From: Lumnitzera littorea
Lineage: Eukaryota > Streptophyta > Magnoliopsida > Myrtales > Combretaceae
Reading direction: 5' to 3'
NCBI GenBank assembly: GCA_024138015.1
Contig: JAMXBB010000003.1
Span: 13,187,159-13,251,158, forward strand
DNA length: 64,000 nt
Both the position numbers and the translations under genes were made by a program. Positions 1-12,989 of this stretch are shown here, piece by piece; within the stretch, counting starts at the first letter, position 1, and each line of letters starts with the position of its first letter. Under the pieces are notes generated by a model. The model saw nothing but the letters and a program-made list of their open reading frames with translations. It had not been told where the DNA came from and ran no database searches.

Positions 1-2834
1 TAGTTTTTAAATAAATTGGGCCTTTTATTAAAAAAAAATTAAAAGAAAAAAGGGAAAAACAAACTTATTTCAATTTGGGCTACCCAAAGTGCCTACATAA
101 ACATGGAGTGGGATCAAGCCCACGTAGTTCTCAACTAATGAAAATTTTAATTTGTTGATTTATTTTATTTTTGAAAAACTCTTTTCACTTTAAGTTTATT
201 AAATTTTATTAATTTGAAAAGAAATGGATTTTTGGTCCACCTTTGAAAAACCCTAAAAAAAATCCCTAAACTTTAGAAAAAGACCAATTTATTTATTTTT
301 ATTTATGAAAAAATCATTCTTAGATAAGTGCCCATTTTATTTGAAATTTCATTTATTCAAACATGGTAAAACACATTAACAAGATACGCATATGAATTAT
401 AACAATTATCAACACATATAAAGATTAACCTAATCATAAGACTTAATTATCATGCGAGGACAACCAATCAATATATAAAACCAATATAATATGTAAATTT
501 ATTATCCTAACATGTTAATTTATTAGAATGCTAGCAACTAAACATACCAAGCAAATTATCATGCAAATTACTAATCATCTATCGGCTAATCAAGTCAATT
601 AAACACACCAACATGTTAATTTAATTAAAATAATTAAATTTATTCATGAGAACTATTTATTAACTAACCTATAAACATTGTAATTATCTCTTAAAACAAA
701 GCTTACTAAGTATTTATTAAATCTTAAACAAGTCAATTATTCATTAACCCCAACTACAATAACTCAAAGAAAAGAATTATTATGGAAAAAAAAACACATT
801 ATTCAAACAAGATAATGTCAACATAAGATCAAAAAAACATTTAGGATTTTCGTTTTTTATTTTTTATTTTTTTCATAGGAAAAGAACCTTATTTAAGCAT
901 ATTAAAATAAAATCATTAAAAATTAATTAACAAAAATTATTAAATATTGTAAAAACACATCATAATATTATAAGATTAGAGACACATTTTTTCTTTTTTC
1001 AGTTTTTTATTTTTTATTTTCAAATAAGACTATGCATTAAACAAATGGTTGAAGAACTTACCTATAGCGAGTAATAAACCTACAATTGGTTCAAGTGGAT
1101 TCTGACTTACTCTTGAAACAAGGCCAATGGTAATGAGCTCTTAAGACACCAATCTTCAAAATCCCTAAATCAATTTCTAGAAATCTCAAACCTATCTCCT
1201 ACAATTTTAACAAAAAGTTCAAGTTAATTATAAACAAACCATAAAAACATTACTTTTTGTTCAAATTTAAATTACTCCTTCCAATCACGAAATTGAAACA
1301 ATCCACCCATTAAGCTTTGTTCTATGATGAATAATGATTGTTTCACTATTTTTGCTCTCTTAAATTTGTTCTATAGTGAGAGAAATTGAAGAGAGAGAGA
1401 GGATCTAACATTATGAAAACTTGGAGAGAGAAACTATCAATTGCATATAATGTAGTAATTTTTCATTGCTTGAGAGTTGAATAAATGAATACTAGGGACC
1501 TCAATATATTGCTTCAAGTCGGAAGTGATGCCCAAGAAATGTCCATGTAAGGGAAAGATCACATCTTTATTAATTAGGCAAGTTTTAATGCGTTCTAGTT
1601 CTTTCCATTTTTTGTCTAATTTAGATATGTTTTTTGCAAAAAAATAATGGAAATTAAAAGTGTATACAACTCATGGGAGATGTCCTTACTTATTTTATAC
1701 CAAGCTATACCATTAATTTGCAAAAGGAATCACCAATTTTACTAAAATAAACAAGAGTGTATGATATGGGCATTTATTAGTCATTCATATTTTCTTTTGT
1801 TATTTCTTTCATTTCTCTTAATAATAATTCAAAATCTAGACCTTCCCAAATAGGAGACATCCTAAGCTTTTAATTTCATATTTTTTTTTTCAGATTTTTT
1901 TGTGATAAAAAAGTGAGTAAAATTGAGTAAAAAATACTATTTGTGAGTTGCAATAGGTGAGTTGACTTAGTCAACCCGTGAGTGCCACGTATTGCATATT
2001 GATTAGTAACATGTGATGCCACATTAACACCTTACGAAAAGTGTCCTATGGCACCAAATTTTAAGGTGCCACACAGCACAACAAGTTGCTCATATGTGTC
2101 TTATTCTTTTTTTTTTTTTTCCTCTTCTTTCCTTTTTCTTTTTCTTCCCTGATTCTTTATATTTCATTCAACTTCATTTCTTCTTTTTTTTTACTTTTAA
2201 TACCCAAAATAAGACCATATTAATTTTCCAACTCCTAAAAAATCACATAATGTTCTTCAAGAAAATGTGGAGTCTAATAAATATATGTGTAAAATATTTT
2301 TTAAATTTTTTTCAATTTAACCAAATTAGGATCCCGTTTTCTATTTGGTTCAACTTTTATTCAAAAACATCAAATGACCTTAAAATATTCATTTTAACTT
2401 CGATTAAGTTGCAGTTTGAAGCCATGTTCTCCTAAAGATGTGAATTTTCAAAATATTTCAAAATAAGCAATTTGAACCAGGTTAGAAAAACTTGATTTTC
2501 AATAAACATCCATTTTTATCCAAGATTCCTAATTCAATCAAATCACATATATTTATTTTGACTTTAGAAAACCGTTTTTAACCTCAAGAAATTATTTTTA
2601 CCTTGAACTGACCTAAATGAATTATTGCACAATACTTTTATGATTTTTTTATTTTTTATTTGGATTTTTTTTCTTTTTTCTCAATTTTTTATTTTCTTAA
2701 TTTTTTTCTTATTTTTCAAATTTTTTGTTTATTTTTTCAATTATTTTTGTTATTTTTATTTTTTGGCATTTTCTAAAGATTAGGGGATTCTAAATTAGAA
2801 AAGAACATAGGGAGGAAAAAATGAGGTATCTACA
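1..2834 (-). mobile_element. Partial LTR with gypsy-type terminus (window starts inside it)
   Basis: The right edge is the motif TGAGGTATCTACA ending at 2834. It is nearly the same as the right terminus of the long LTR ending at 49652 (GAGATATCTACA). Read on the minus strand it is a TGTAGATACC start, a common opening of plant gypsy-type LTRs. The interior is AT-rich with poly-T blocks and has no credible reading frame; the open frame at 2094-2435 is a translated T/C tract. The sequence to the right of 2834 is not purine-rich, so this looks like an outer edge, with the rest of the element to the left of the window. The orientation is inferred from the terminus only. Confidence 0.42.
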
Positions 2835-4178
2835 AGTCATTAAAAAAATTAAATATTTTCTAATATAACAATTCTTTTGTATGTTTTGGTAGGTTTGACA
2901 TGTATATTGTCATTCTTTTGTATGTTGTCAATGTAATATCTCTTTTTTATGGAATTTCTCATAGGAGACCAATATAATATCTTATATATCTATATCTACA
3001 CATATTGAGAGAATGGTTTTTTATTTAAATTGTCTCTACAACATTCTAACAATCAATCCTTTTTATTGAAATTGAGGCTAAGTTTATCGTCAAATTAAAC
3101 AATATGAGAGGATGTGGTGGACATTTACATGCAAAGAATACACTATAATGGCAGTTACCTTCACGTTTGTTTTATACATATAACCATCCAATATTTTTTA
3201 GCCCTCTACTAATTCTTATCCTTCCCTTTTATTAAGGATGGAACAATATCGTGCCAATATGTATGCATATGTTTCTATTCACGGCATGATTCCAAGAGAA
3301 TTACTTCTCTAATGATCTATATAAGTAAGTTCCACCATATAAATTACAATTCTTTTGAAAGAATTTCATATCTTCTTTATCTTTCTTCATCTCTTATATT
3401 TGTAAGGTTGTGGGTTACAATCATACAGCTTTACTATTAAGTGGAGATTGAACAAGTAGAGACCTAGATATTTGTAAGAAATTTCCAAAATGATCTTTAG
3501 ATTATCAAATGTATAACTCAATATCAACTAATGTTGTCCATAACGTCAGGGTAAATTTTTGAAGATGAAGATACTGAATGAAGAAATAGGAGGAAAGGAT
3601 AATTCTGATTTTATAAGAGAAAATAATAATTATGATTTTACATTAAAGTAATGATGTTTATCTATTTTATTTAATGTAATGAGATTTTGACATCTAAATA
3701 TGTTATATCATTGGAAAAATTAATTTTAGTACAACGTGTTATAATCATTGAAATAACTTTTTATGATTTTCATTTAGAGAAACTATTGTATGACATTTTT
3801 TGTGGAATATTACAATAACTTAGTCTGACCACAACTTTTTGATTCTAAGGTTACAAAATTTTGATATTAGATTTTCAATAACTTAGATTCTATTCATACC
3901 ATATTAATGATATGAATAATAAGGTTTTTCCTTTTCACCTAATTTAGTTATGAAATGGTAAAATTTTAGTGAAAGTAATATGAAAAAAGCAAGAGCCCAT
4001 CAACAATTCATTTTAAAGAGATAATATATAGAGATGATAATTAATGTAATTCAAAGATACTTAATGACTTTCTAACCCCTCTTACTAATTTGTGTATTTT
4101 CCATTCAATAAATTATTTTTCATTCTTTTTCTTCATAGTTTGTATTTCAAGTATCTCATTATGTTATGTATTTGATTC
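2835..4178. other. Gene-free AT-rich DNA
   Basis: There is no open frame of note and no recognisable domain, TIR or LTR terminus. It separates the partial LTR on the left from the solo LTR on the right. Confidence 0.5.
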
Positions 4179-4183
4179 CAAAA

Positions 4184-6273
4184 TGTAAAACCTAAGTTAA
4201 TTAATTAAGGAAATAAAGGAATTAAAGAAAATAAAGAAATTTATTAATTTATAGACATCGATATCGGAAGTAAAATACTTGTAGTGCTAGAGGTAAACTT
4301 ATCTAAGGGAAATTTCAAAACCCATATCTTCCCTCTACATTTCTTTTCTCCCCACTTTTCCGCAACTAAAGGATATGGTTTCCTTATGCATGCCATACTA
4401 TAAAACTCAAGGGAAAATGCTTAAGATCACTTATAGGTTCAGATTCAAGGAGCTAAGGGGTGGATATCAAAGCAAAACGTGAGTTTTTGCAAAGGGATAA
4501 TCATAATTGGATAGGCTACTGCTTGTTCCTTGAAGAAGTTCATTTTTCTCTTGTCTAAGCATGGGAAACTCAAGACAATCCTGTGTTTATGGAGGAGGCG
4601 CACGAGAATCATTGGTTAGAGTGTTAACACTTTAAGAAGCAACAAGTAAGTCACCCTAAAACCCTTAATTTGTTCAAAGATTTGTTCTTATTATATGTAT
4701 GGGGTTTGAGGGTTGGCTGAGATTGGGTCATGATTTCTATTGTATGGGTTGTTTGGAGGGTGTCGAGGGCTATTGGAGGAGTGTATGAGGGTAGAGAAAG
4801 ACTTTGAAATCATAGTTAGGCACTAGGGTCTGAGTGTTTCAAGGAAGGAAATTGCTTGACATAGTTTATAGAAATCTACAAACTATGCCTAGCATCCAAA
4901 TGCCTGACTCCCTAAAACCTCATAGAATGTGAGTTTGGGTTAGCGTCCGGATGCCTTATGTGCAATCGTGTACAAAACCTTTCCAATTTGTATCTCGTGA
5001 CTTTTCCAACCTTCTTTTTCAATCAAAATCCTTTCCAATATGTTTTTAAACAAGTTCTTTAAACCAAAACATCAATCAAACTTTGTTTTCTCAAGAATCG
5101 CATCAAGGGTACTTACAGGATCCTATGGCTTAGTCAAGGGGTTGTAGTATATGGTTTGGTTAGTGACTTGTATAAGCAAGTTTAGGGGTTAAGGTATTGT
5201 TATTGTGTTGATTTAAGTTATAGGACACCAAGACACTTGTTGGTTGCGATCGAGGATTCAAGTACAGGATATATGATTGAGAAATGTATGTACTAGGTTA
5301 GTGTATGATAACCACACCTAATCGAAACTTGGACTTAATTATTTATTGCTTGTGCTTGGCTTCAACTACCCACTAGTCGAGTCTAGTAGTATTAGTGAAA
5401 CACTCGACGACCTTTGCACAGCACTGTTCCTACTGGAATCCTGTACTGAAAGGACCCAAGTAGATTTAAGATGGTTTTGGCACTTGGGTGTAGGGGAGTA
5501 CTCAACACCAATACCTATGTAATAATTATATATTATATATTAGAAGTCATAAGTAACCCTAAATCTCAAGACACTGAGACTATACTACTTGTAGGCTTAA
5601 ATGATAAGATTAAAATGGTTGTTTGCTACATTAATTATGGTACTCATGTGTGTGCTTGACTGGTTACTTATGTTTCACGTGCATGTATGTAGTATCCTAT
5701 ATTAGGCATGAACTCATCCTACGGGGATTGTTGTTTTTCAACTATAAGTTTAGGTTATGAGATATGCGATGAGATGAGATTTATGCTGAGGATTTTAGTT
5801 ATGAATATTGGTATTAAGATGAGGAAGGGGATTACTATTACTACGATGATAGAGTTGGGACTTCATAACTTAGTACTAAGAGTGAATTCTAAGGACTCGT
5901 GTTTATTTCTATTATATTTATATATTTATGAGACTTGTCAAGTTATGGAGTTGCTCGTGGCTCCTGTTGTTAATGTTTAGTGGGATGAATTTTGTGGGAG
6001 CTGTGAGACTAAAGATCATTAGGTTTAGTGTTTTTAATTTAAACTCTTCCTTTATGTCAGATTTTGGTTATGATATTGTATGGCATTTGTGGAGATTAAA
6101 TGGTTGATGTTCCACCGTTATTTCAGATTTAAAGTTACTAAATTGTGAGTTTGATAGGTTTAGAATAAATTGAGGATTTTAGATAGGTACATGCATCCTT
6201 GCATACTTAGTGTGTTTGCCTTTAGGGTCAACATGTCATAGAATTGTGGTGCTCTAGGTTGTAGGGCATTGCA
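4184..6273 (+). mobile_element. Solo LTR with perfect 5-bp target duplication
   Basis: The block begins TGTAAAACCTAAG and ends TAGGGCATTGCA, giving TG..CA ends with partly complementary termini. The 5 bases before it (4179-4183) are CAAAA and the 5 bases after it (6274-6278) are also CAAAA, as expected for integrase-mediated insertion. A TATA box (TATAAAA, 4399-4405) lies about 215 bases inside the left end, fitting a U3 promoter in + orientation. There are no internal retrotransposon domains, so it is a solo LTR left by recombination. Open frames at 5471-5659 and 5708-5980 lie within it and have no recognisable product. Confidence 0.75.
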
Positions 6274-6278
6274 CAAAA

Positions 6279-8036
6279 CATAGCTCACTTTTTTTATTAT
6301 CCATATTTGTCATATTGTCATTTTCAATCAAGAGACATAAATATAAAACTTATAATGATTCGACATATATATTATGCTACTATATGGAATGTAAGTTGGT
6401 CCTGCTAAATCTATGACTCTAGTATTTGCTTATTGCAGGTTGGATGTGGCATAGATTATAATTTATAGAAACTTTATAGCTATAACATAATAATTTGTAA
6501 AGAAATAACTAAAGGGTATAAAAATTAACGTTTCTTTCTTTCTTTCCTTCTTTTTTAAGTAAGAGACATTACTAAAGAGTAATAAAATCTTAAAATCAGA
6601 ATTAAGAATAATTTCATAGTAAAAGTAAAGATAATATAATGTGAACCATTAATAAAAGAAAATTATATAAAGATAAATAGATAAGAAAGGATGGAATTCA
6701 AATGGTTGCATATTTTATGGAAAGTTTGGTTTATGAAAATTAATTAATACAACTTTTATAAATAGATGATTAATAGACATAGAAATTACTATCTCATTAT
6801 AGAAATTTAAACGTGAATGTTTGTGTATATTTTTAAGGAAATTAAAAGAGGTAATAATTTCTTAGAATTGATTGGAAAAAAAATCTCGAAATAAAGAGTT
6901 TATAAAAGAATGAAAATAGGAATTAAGAACAATTAAGAGATGATCGATGTAAATAAGAACAATTAAAAACGTTGTAGTAAATTTGTACAAACTGTCACTT
7001 GTTTTTCTGGAAACTGTTACTCTTTGAAGAATTGGAATTGTCGCTTCAATTAGGCAATGATTATCACTATTGTTACTAGATCTATTGCCTTATATTAAAA
7101 GTAACAATGGTTAAATATAACATGGAAGTGAAACTGCAACTGTTTTATAGACATTGTCTATAGTATTGCTGAAAACATAAGATGATGTAATATAACAACT
7201 TTTCCATCACTTCATTACACTAAAGATATCATGTTTATATAGTTAAATCATATTCAACTCGGTACATACATGCTAGTCACTCGTTTTCCTTTACTCGATA
7301 TAAATTAAAAGTCGATTGCAACACCATTCCATTGTAATAGGCACTTTACCTCATAGAAATATCATAAGTGTTATGAGATTGGTTATAAATTTACTAATTT
7401 TAACTCCTATTCACCAACATTGTAATTTGGCATGATTTTGTTATGTCAATAATAGATAGTTTTCCAAATTATTTCAATATTACTGCCATTTTGCAAGGGA
7501 ATAGAAGAATGCCCTATAAAGTTATATACTGACTCAGTCCAAACTTGCAACACAATAACTTATATTTTAAACTCGAGAAAAGAAAAGAGCATCAGGAGCA
7601 TGAAGTGGATGAATACTCAAAGTACACTCATAGCAAATACATACATGTGTATATATGTGAGTATATATATTTTTCAGCCGTAACGCTAACCTTTCAGAGA
7701 TTATATATGACAAATAATTTGTTCAAAAAAGAGATGTAGTGTATAACAAAAGGAGTTAAAATGTCAAAGTGATACCTACCTCAGCCTTTCTTTCTCTTTA
7801 ACACATATCGATGGAGGAGAAGTTGATAAAATCCCAACAAGCTCGATGAGTTTTAAAGCTTCAGCTTTCTTCTCAATCTAAAAAAAATTAACAAGCTAAG
7901 GCTTTTAAATGACCTCTGGTACCCATGTCTAGTAAGGGACCATAAGCTTCTCTTTCTCTTAACCTCTTGCTTCCCTTCTACCTCGTTTTCTCCACTCTTT
8001 CAGCAGTCCCCAACAAGTGGTGCAACTAAAACGACT
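6279..8036. other. Gene-free AT-rich DNA
   Basis: No supported gene. The open frame at 7545-7739 codes for nothing recognisable. A C/T-rich stretch around 7935-8005 immediately precedes the MITE. Confidence 0.5.
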
Positions 8037-8258
8037 ATGGTTGTTAAAATCACGAGTTAAAAATATGATTTTACAAATTTATAATTTTATAATATTTTTC
8101 TTAATCAAAATGGATAAAAGATCGTTTATGTATAGTCTTTTAGTAAAATTACAAACTTTCATATATAATTCTATAAGTTTACAATTTTACCGATTTGATA
8201 CAATTGTATCCATTCTAAACATTGAAATAAATAGTAGAATCATGATTTTGACAACCAT
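8037..8258. mobile_element. MITE-like element with about 18-bp terminal inverted repeats
   Basis: The left end ATGGTTGTTAAAATCACGA is matched in inverse by the right end, whose reverse complement reads ATGGTTGTCAAAATCATGA. The length is about 222 bp, the interior is AT-rich and there is no coding capacity. These are features of a non-autonomous DNA transposon. I see no convincing target duplication next to the repeats, so the superfamily is undetermined. The open frame at 8017-8274 is just this element read through. Confidence 0.6.
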
Positions 8259-8552
8259 GAAAATGATGTCTTAAAAAAAAATCAACATTTTAGAAGCCAA
8301 AGATGGTCACATGTTAATGCATTATTAAATTTTATAATAACAATTTAATAATATTATTTAATATATTGCCTTATGAACAAAATCACCAAGTTTAGGTAAG
8401 TTTTTGTAATATTTCAATTGTTATATTTTCTCCCAATCACTCCCAACATGGATGAAACACATAACTATATATCTAATGTTGTCTTGGACCAACACATATT
8501 ACTTCAAGCTTATTCTTTCTAATGTTGTCATGGAAAACCTTAGAACCCGGGA
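8259..8552. other. Short AT-rich spacer
   Basis: Contains two similar phrases (TCTAATGTTGTC, near 8475 and 8518). It ends in CCCGGGATGTCACA, which itself resembles a plant LTR end, so an LTR boundary could run in either direction here. No gene is seen. Confidence 0.35.
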
Positions 8553-11500
8553 TGTCACAGTTTGTCGTGTATTCCTATCATCTACTAACACATCATGTAT
8601 AAATATTTACTACAATCACTAAAATTTCCTAATGAAATCTCTAAATAATTCCCATAAAATTTAATTCTTCAACAAATTTTGAATAACCACAAAGTAATTT
8701 TACAAATTTTAAATAAGAATTTATTAATTGTACAATAAACTTAAGCTATCTTAACTCAAAATTTATTCTCACAAAAGAAGTCCTAGCCGCCACTGCTCAT
8801 CGTGGAAATCTTGCTTATAGCATCCAAGTTGACAAACTTTATAAATTCTACTTGAGTATCTGCACCTGAAAAAAAATTACAGGTTAAGAAAATTTAGTAT
8901 GAAACACTAAAAATACGTATGTATCATACATATAACAAGAATCACATGCATACATAAAGAACTAATGCAACAATCACGTTTTAATTATCTTTTTATTAGT
9001 CAACAAACACTACAGTTCCAGCAGTTCAAAACTTGTAGTAACTCATGACTTTTAGACACGCAATATTTGTAATAGTATTGGTGTAAGTCTTATCCACCAC
9101 CTAAGTAACCTTTCATAGATCTAGTTAGGTTGTCATAATATGGAACCCTCACTAAGTGAGTATGATCATTAAGGGCTTCACTAACCCATCGGACCCTACC
9201 AATGGAAGGTCAAAGCTAAGCATAAGCAACACAGAATTTAATAAGGCAAGTTTGATTTAATTCCAGTTGATTAACTATACTAAACAAGAACAACACAACA
9301 TATATGTGTCCCATACCTAGATTTAAAGAGCAACCGATACTGTCACTTGTGTTTAAGCCAAGAGCAAGTTCAACATCAACACCTAATAGATAATAATAAA
9401 GATAATATTTAGAATCTAATTTCTAAAATGTTCTTGCATGCCTTAACTTAGTTTCTAAAATCCTATTCGATTCTTAAGTTCAAATTGTAGTTATCTATGT
9501 TTTTAGGACGAATTGAGAATCCTAAGATGATTTATATAGGTTTAAATTATGATTTAGAAGGATAGAAATCGAGAAAAAAAAAAGGAATAAAAGGTAAGAT
9601 AAGTATACTGCCAAGAATCATAATCGTGAACTTTGGTTATAGTTCTTATTCTTATACTATAGAAGGAATATGGGCAAGGATCATCACCGTAGACCTTAGT
9701 AATGACCCTCTCATCCTAAAATATTTTAGTCATGATTCTCTCGTCTTAAATTTTTCTCTTCCTCCTTTGTATACAACTCCACGTGACCCCTAAAAAGAAC
9801 ACGGTCACAACCATAGCCATAGTCCTTACCCATATTCCCTTCGAATGACATTTTCCTCCTTTTAAACACCACTTGAACAACACCACTCACTGTTATTGCC
9901 CGAAGTCGCAGAGTTGCAACAGTCCCGCCGTGTATATCATTCTATGATACCAACTAGCCTCACAATGCCTATCATAGATATAATCTATACAAGACGTCAA
10001 TGACTCCTTACTTTGAAGTAAATAGCTTAATTAAGAATTTAACTAAAGTTACAGTAAGTATTAAAACTTTAAGTCAATATATATAATTATATGTATATTA
10101 CTGTAGAATTCCTAAGTGATTCTACCTCATATCATAACAATTAGCTGGTTTACATATCAAATATCAGTCTTTCAATCTTAAAGATACTAATGAGACTCTA
10201 GATATAAATTAACTATTAAGCAAATTGATCCTTATATCCCCAGGCTTAAAAAAAAAACTAACCTCTAGATAGTTGTAAGGCGACATATTAGTCAGAGTAA
10301 GCAGAAGTTAGGACCTACAAAAGGATTTATACTAGTATAAGTAACTACAGCTCAGTAAGTTGAATTGAACACTCATGAATGTATACAAACATAAACAAGA
10401 TTATCAAGCAATTATTTTCATATAATGCAATAAGCAAGTTTCATCACATAATGTAGTCAGGTTCGTTGCGAAATCAAAGTAATTTCACCTACTTTAATCC
10501 GGATTGAAGAGTTTTCATGTTATGTAATAGCTCACAACTAAACCCAGATTTGTGCAATGGAGACATTACTCCTCCTAAGACTATCCTTCGAACCAATGCC
10601 CTTATCCTTACTGCGACTTCCTCTCCTGTCACTTAATTCGATTAAAGATGAGAAAAAGATCAAATTGTTATCAAGTGCTATCATTTTCGAAAGTGTCAAT
10701 GTTTGATTGGAGAATCCTAATGATCCCTTAAAAGGTTACGATGCATGACAATTTAGCGTATTATGGTCGATTAGGATTAGGTTCAATTTAGGGTGTTTAG
10801 ACAATTTCACACCAATCTAGTCATAACAGTCATCAATCACAATACAAATTCCAACACGAAGTCAAATACGTAAGCACATGTATAAAACTACTTACAATCA
10901 CAGTCATACATGATCCTAAGTCTTCGAGTGTCCTAAAATAGTACTCCAAATACGGTAAAGTAATAAACCCAACTTACTTGGAATTCTCGGTTGCTTAATC
11001 GTTTAATTACAGGTTGGTTCGCCTTCGTATTTCTTATAATACAAATACGTCTTTTTAGTACTTATACTTTGATGATACATAATCTAAGTTATGGTTTAAC
11101 TCACTTCTCCATATATTCCTATTATTTAGTAACGATTCATTCTACATTAGCTTGAGGTTCGGTTTTTGAATTAGATTCCAGTTTTGGTTCTAAATTGTTT
11201 TCAACTACAAGAAATCCTAAATACGCTCGAATCCTAATGTGAAATTAATCACATTAAGTTTGAGTATTCTAATATTATACTATGTCTTAATTTAGTATTC
11301 TAACCTATTTAGTACACTCTAATCCTAATTAAGGTACCATATTTTACTCCTGATGTGAAAAAAATTTATATTTTTTATCCAATTACCTAAAATTAATTTT
11401 TGTACTAGATTTATTTTATATTGATATTATTATCATATTATCCAATTTAACTTATTATTTCATATTTATTAAATCTCAACTTCACATATTACTAAATTTC

Positions 11501-12763
11501 CTTAAATTACCACATAATTCCCATATTAATTACAATTAACACTCCAAATGTTAGGATTAGGTTCCACATCAAAGATTAACATCCTTAAACATCTAATTAC
11601 CCTTTAAGTTAGTAATTAATCATTTAATTAAGCCAAAATTACTTATTTTTCTCATTATTTTAGGGCTAAAAAATTACTTAAAATTTTTTAAAATTAATTT
11701 TAAAAAAATGGTGGCATTGTTCTACAACACTTAAGTATTCCATAGAAAAAAATTAAGTTCCAAACTATACTCCCAAGTCTATTTATTTCTAATTCTAAAC
11801 ATGCTCAGTTTTGTCTAATTTATTAAGAACCTTATATTTACAGACATAATTAAACTTAATCACTATTTTTTCCTAAATCTAAATACAATAAAAAATCAGA
11901 ATAATAAATTTTATAATTTTCTGGGTATAATTAATAATTTTAAGAAATTTTGCAAAATTAGAGGAGACTTGAGACTCACCTGGTTTGAGAGCTTTTTGGC
12001 TTACAACACTGGTTCAAGTGTATCAGCTGGTCTAAGCGATCAGTGTGGAGTGGGGTGGTAGTAGTGGTGCTTCAGTTCCAGGTGGTCGTGATGTGTGAGT
12101 TTAGCTTACTTACCTTAACTACATAGATTTAGGAAAAAAATTCTAAAACCCTAATTTCCCTCTCAATTTTGATTCTCTTAATTTTTTTCAATTCCTAACT
12201 AATCAAATGAGCTCTATAAATTTTTTTGCTATTTATAGGGCCTTAAAGCAATTATAATGCATTAATTTGGACAAAATAAGACCCATATCTCTATTATTTT
12301 TACTTTTTAAGTGTTTGTTTTTTATTGGTAAATATTTTCTTTCTTCTCCCCTTACTGCCACAACTTGATCTGGATGATTCACTATCTCTCTGATTTTTTT
12401 ATGATTTTTCCTTAATTTTTTAATAATTTTTAGCTTATGTCGAGCAATTTAGGTAATTTTGCGTATTTCTATCTACACGTAAATATATGTAAGGTAAGAT
12501 TATTCTATGATTTTTAGTACACATATAATTTATCTCTACCGATTTATTAGTTATCGGAATGCATTTTACGTACTTTCGATAAATAATAAGTAATATACTT
12601 AAAATTTAAAAATTTTATATTCTCTTATTTTATTACTTATTTTCTTAAATTTAAACTTACGAAATCACTTTTACTAATATTTCTAACTTTAATTTATAAT
12701 TTAGGTTTGATTAGATTTTTTAACAGATCGCCTTAAATTTTGTGTACTAAATTCGATCTTACA
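8553..12763 (-). mobile_element. LTR-like block, minus orientation
   Basis: The right edge read on the minus strand starts TGTAAGATCGAATTTAG. About 530 bases inside is a textbook TATA box, CCCTATAAATAGC on the minus strand (TATAAATA at 12237-12230), placed as in a U3 region. It is followed by a transcribed-leader-like stretch with AGGGTTT and a GTAAGT-like donor. The left edge TGTCACAG gives a minus-strand end CTGTGACA, so the block has TG..CA polarity. I see no target duplication (CGGGA versus GTTAC), and 4.2 kb is long for one LTR, so the left boundary is uncertain or two decayed LTR fragments may be joined. No coding domain is visible. Confidence 0.4.
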
Positions 12764-12989
12764 GTTACTTGGCTTATATTTAGGACTTACACTCACAACC
12801 TCGACAAACCACCCAACCTCTACACGGCCAATTTTAGCTCCTCAAATGCCAAGATCAACCAAATCATAGATATATCAAATCAATCTTAACTTTTCCTATT
12901 TACATGAAACTAACATAAACTTTAGATTCAAGAGTACTTACTCTTTTCCTTACTATAATAACAACCAAGGATCATTTTTGTACCTTCAT

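Noticed and set aside
2094..2435. 113-codon Phe-rich frame
   Set aside because: Translation of a T/C-rich tract inside an LTR; no membrane-protein family resemblance.
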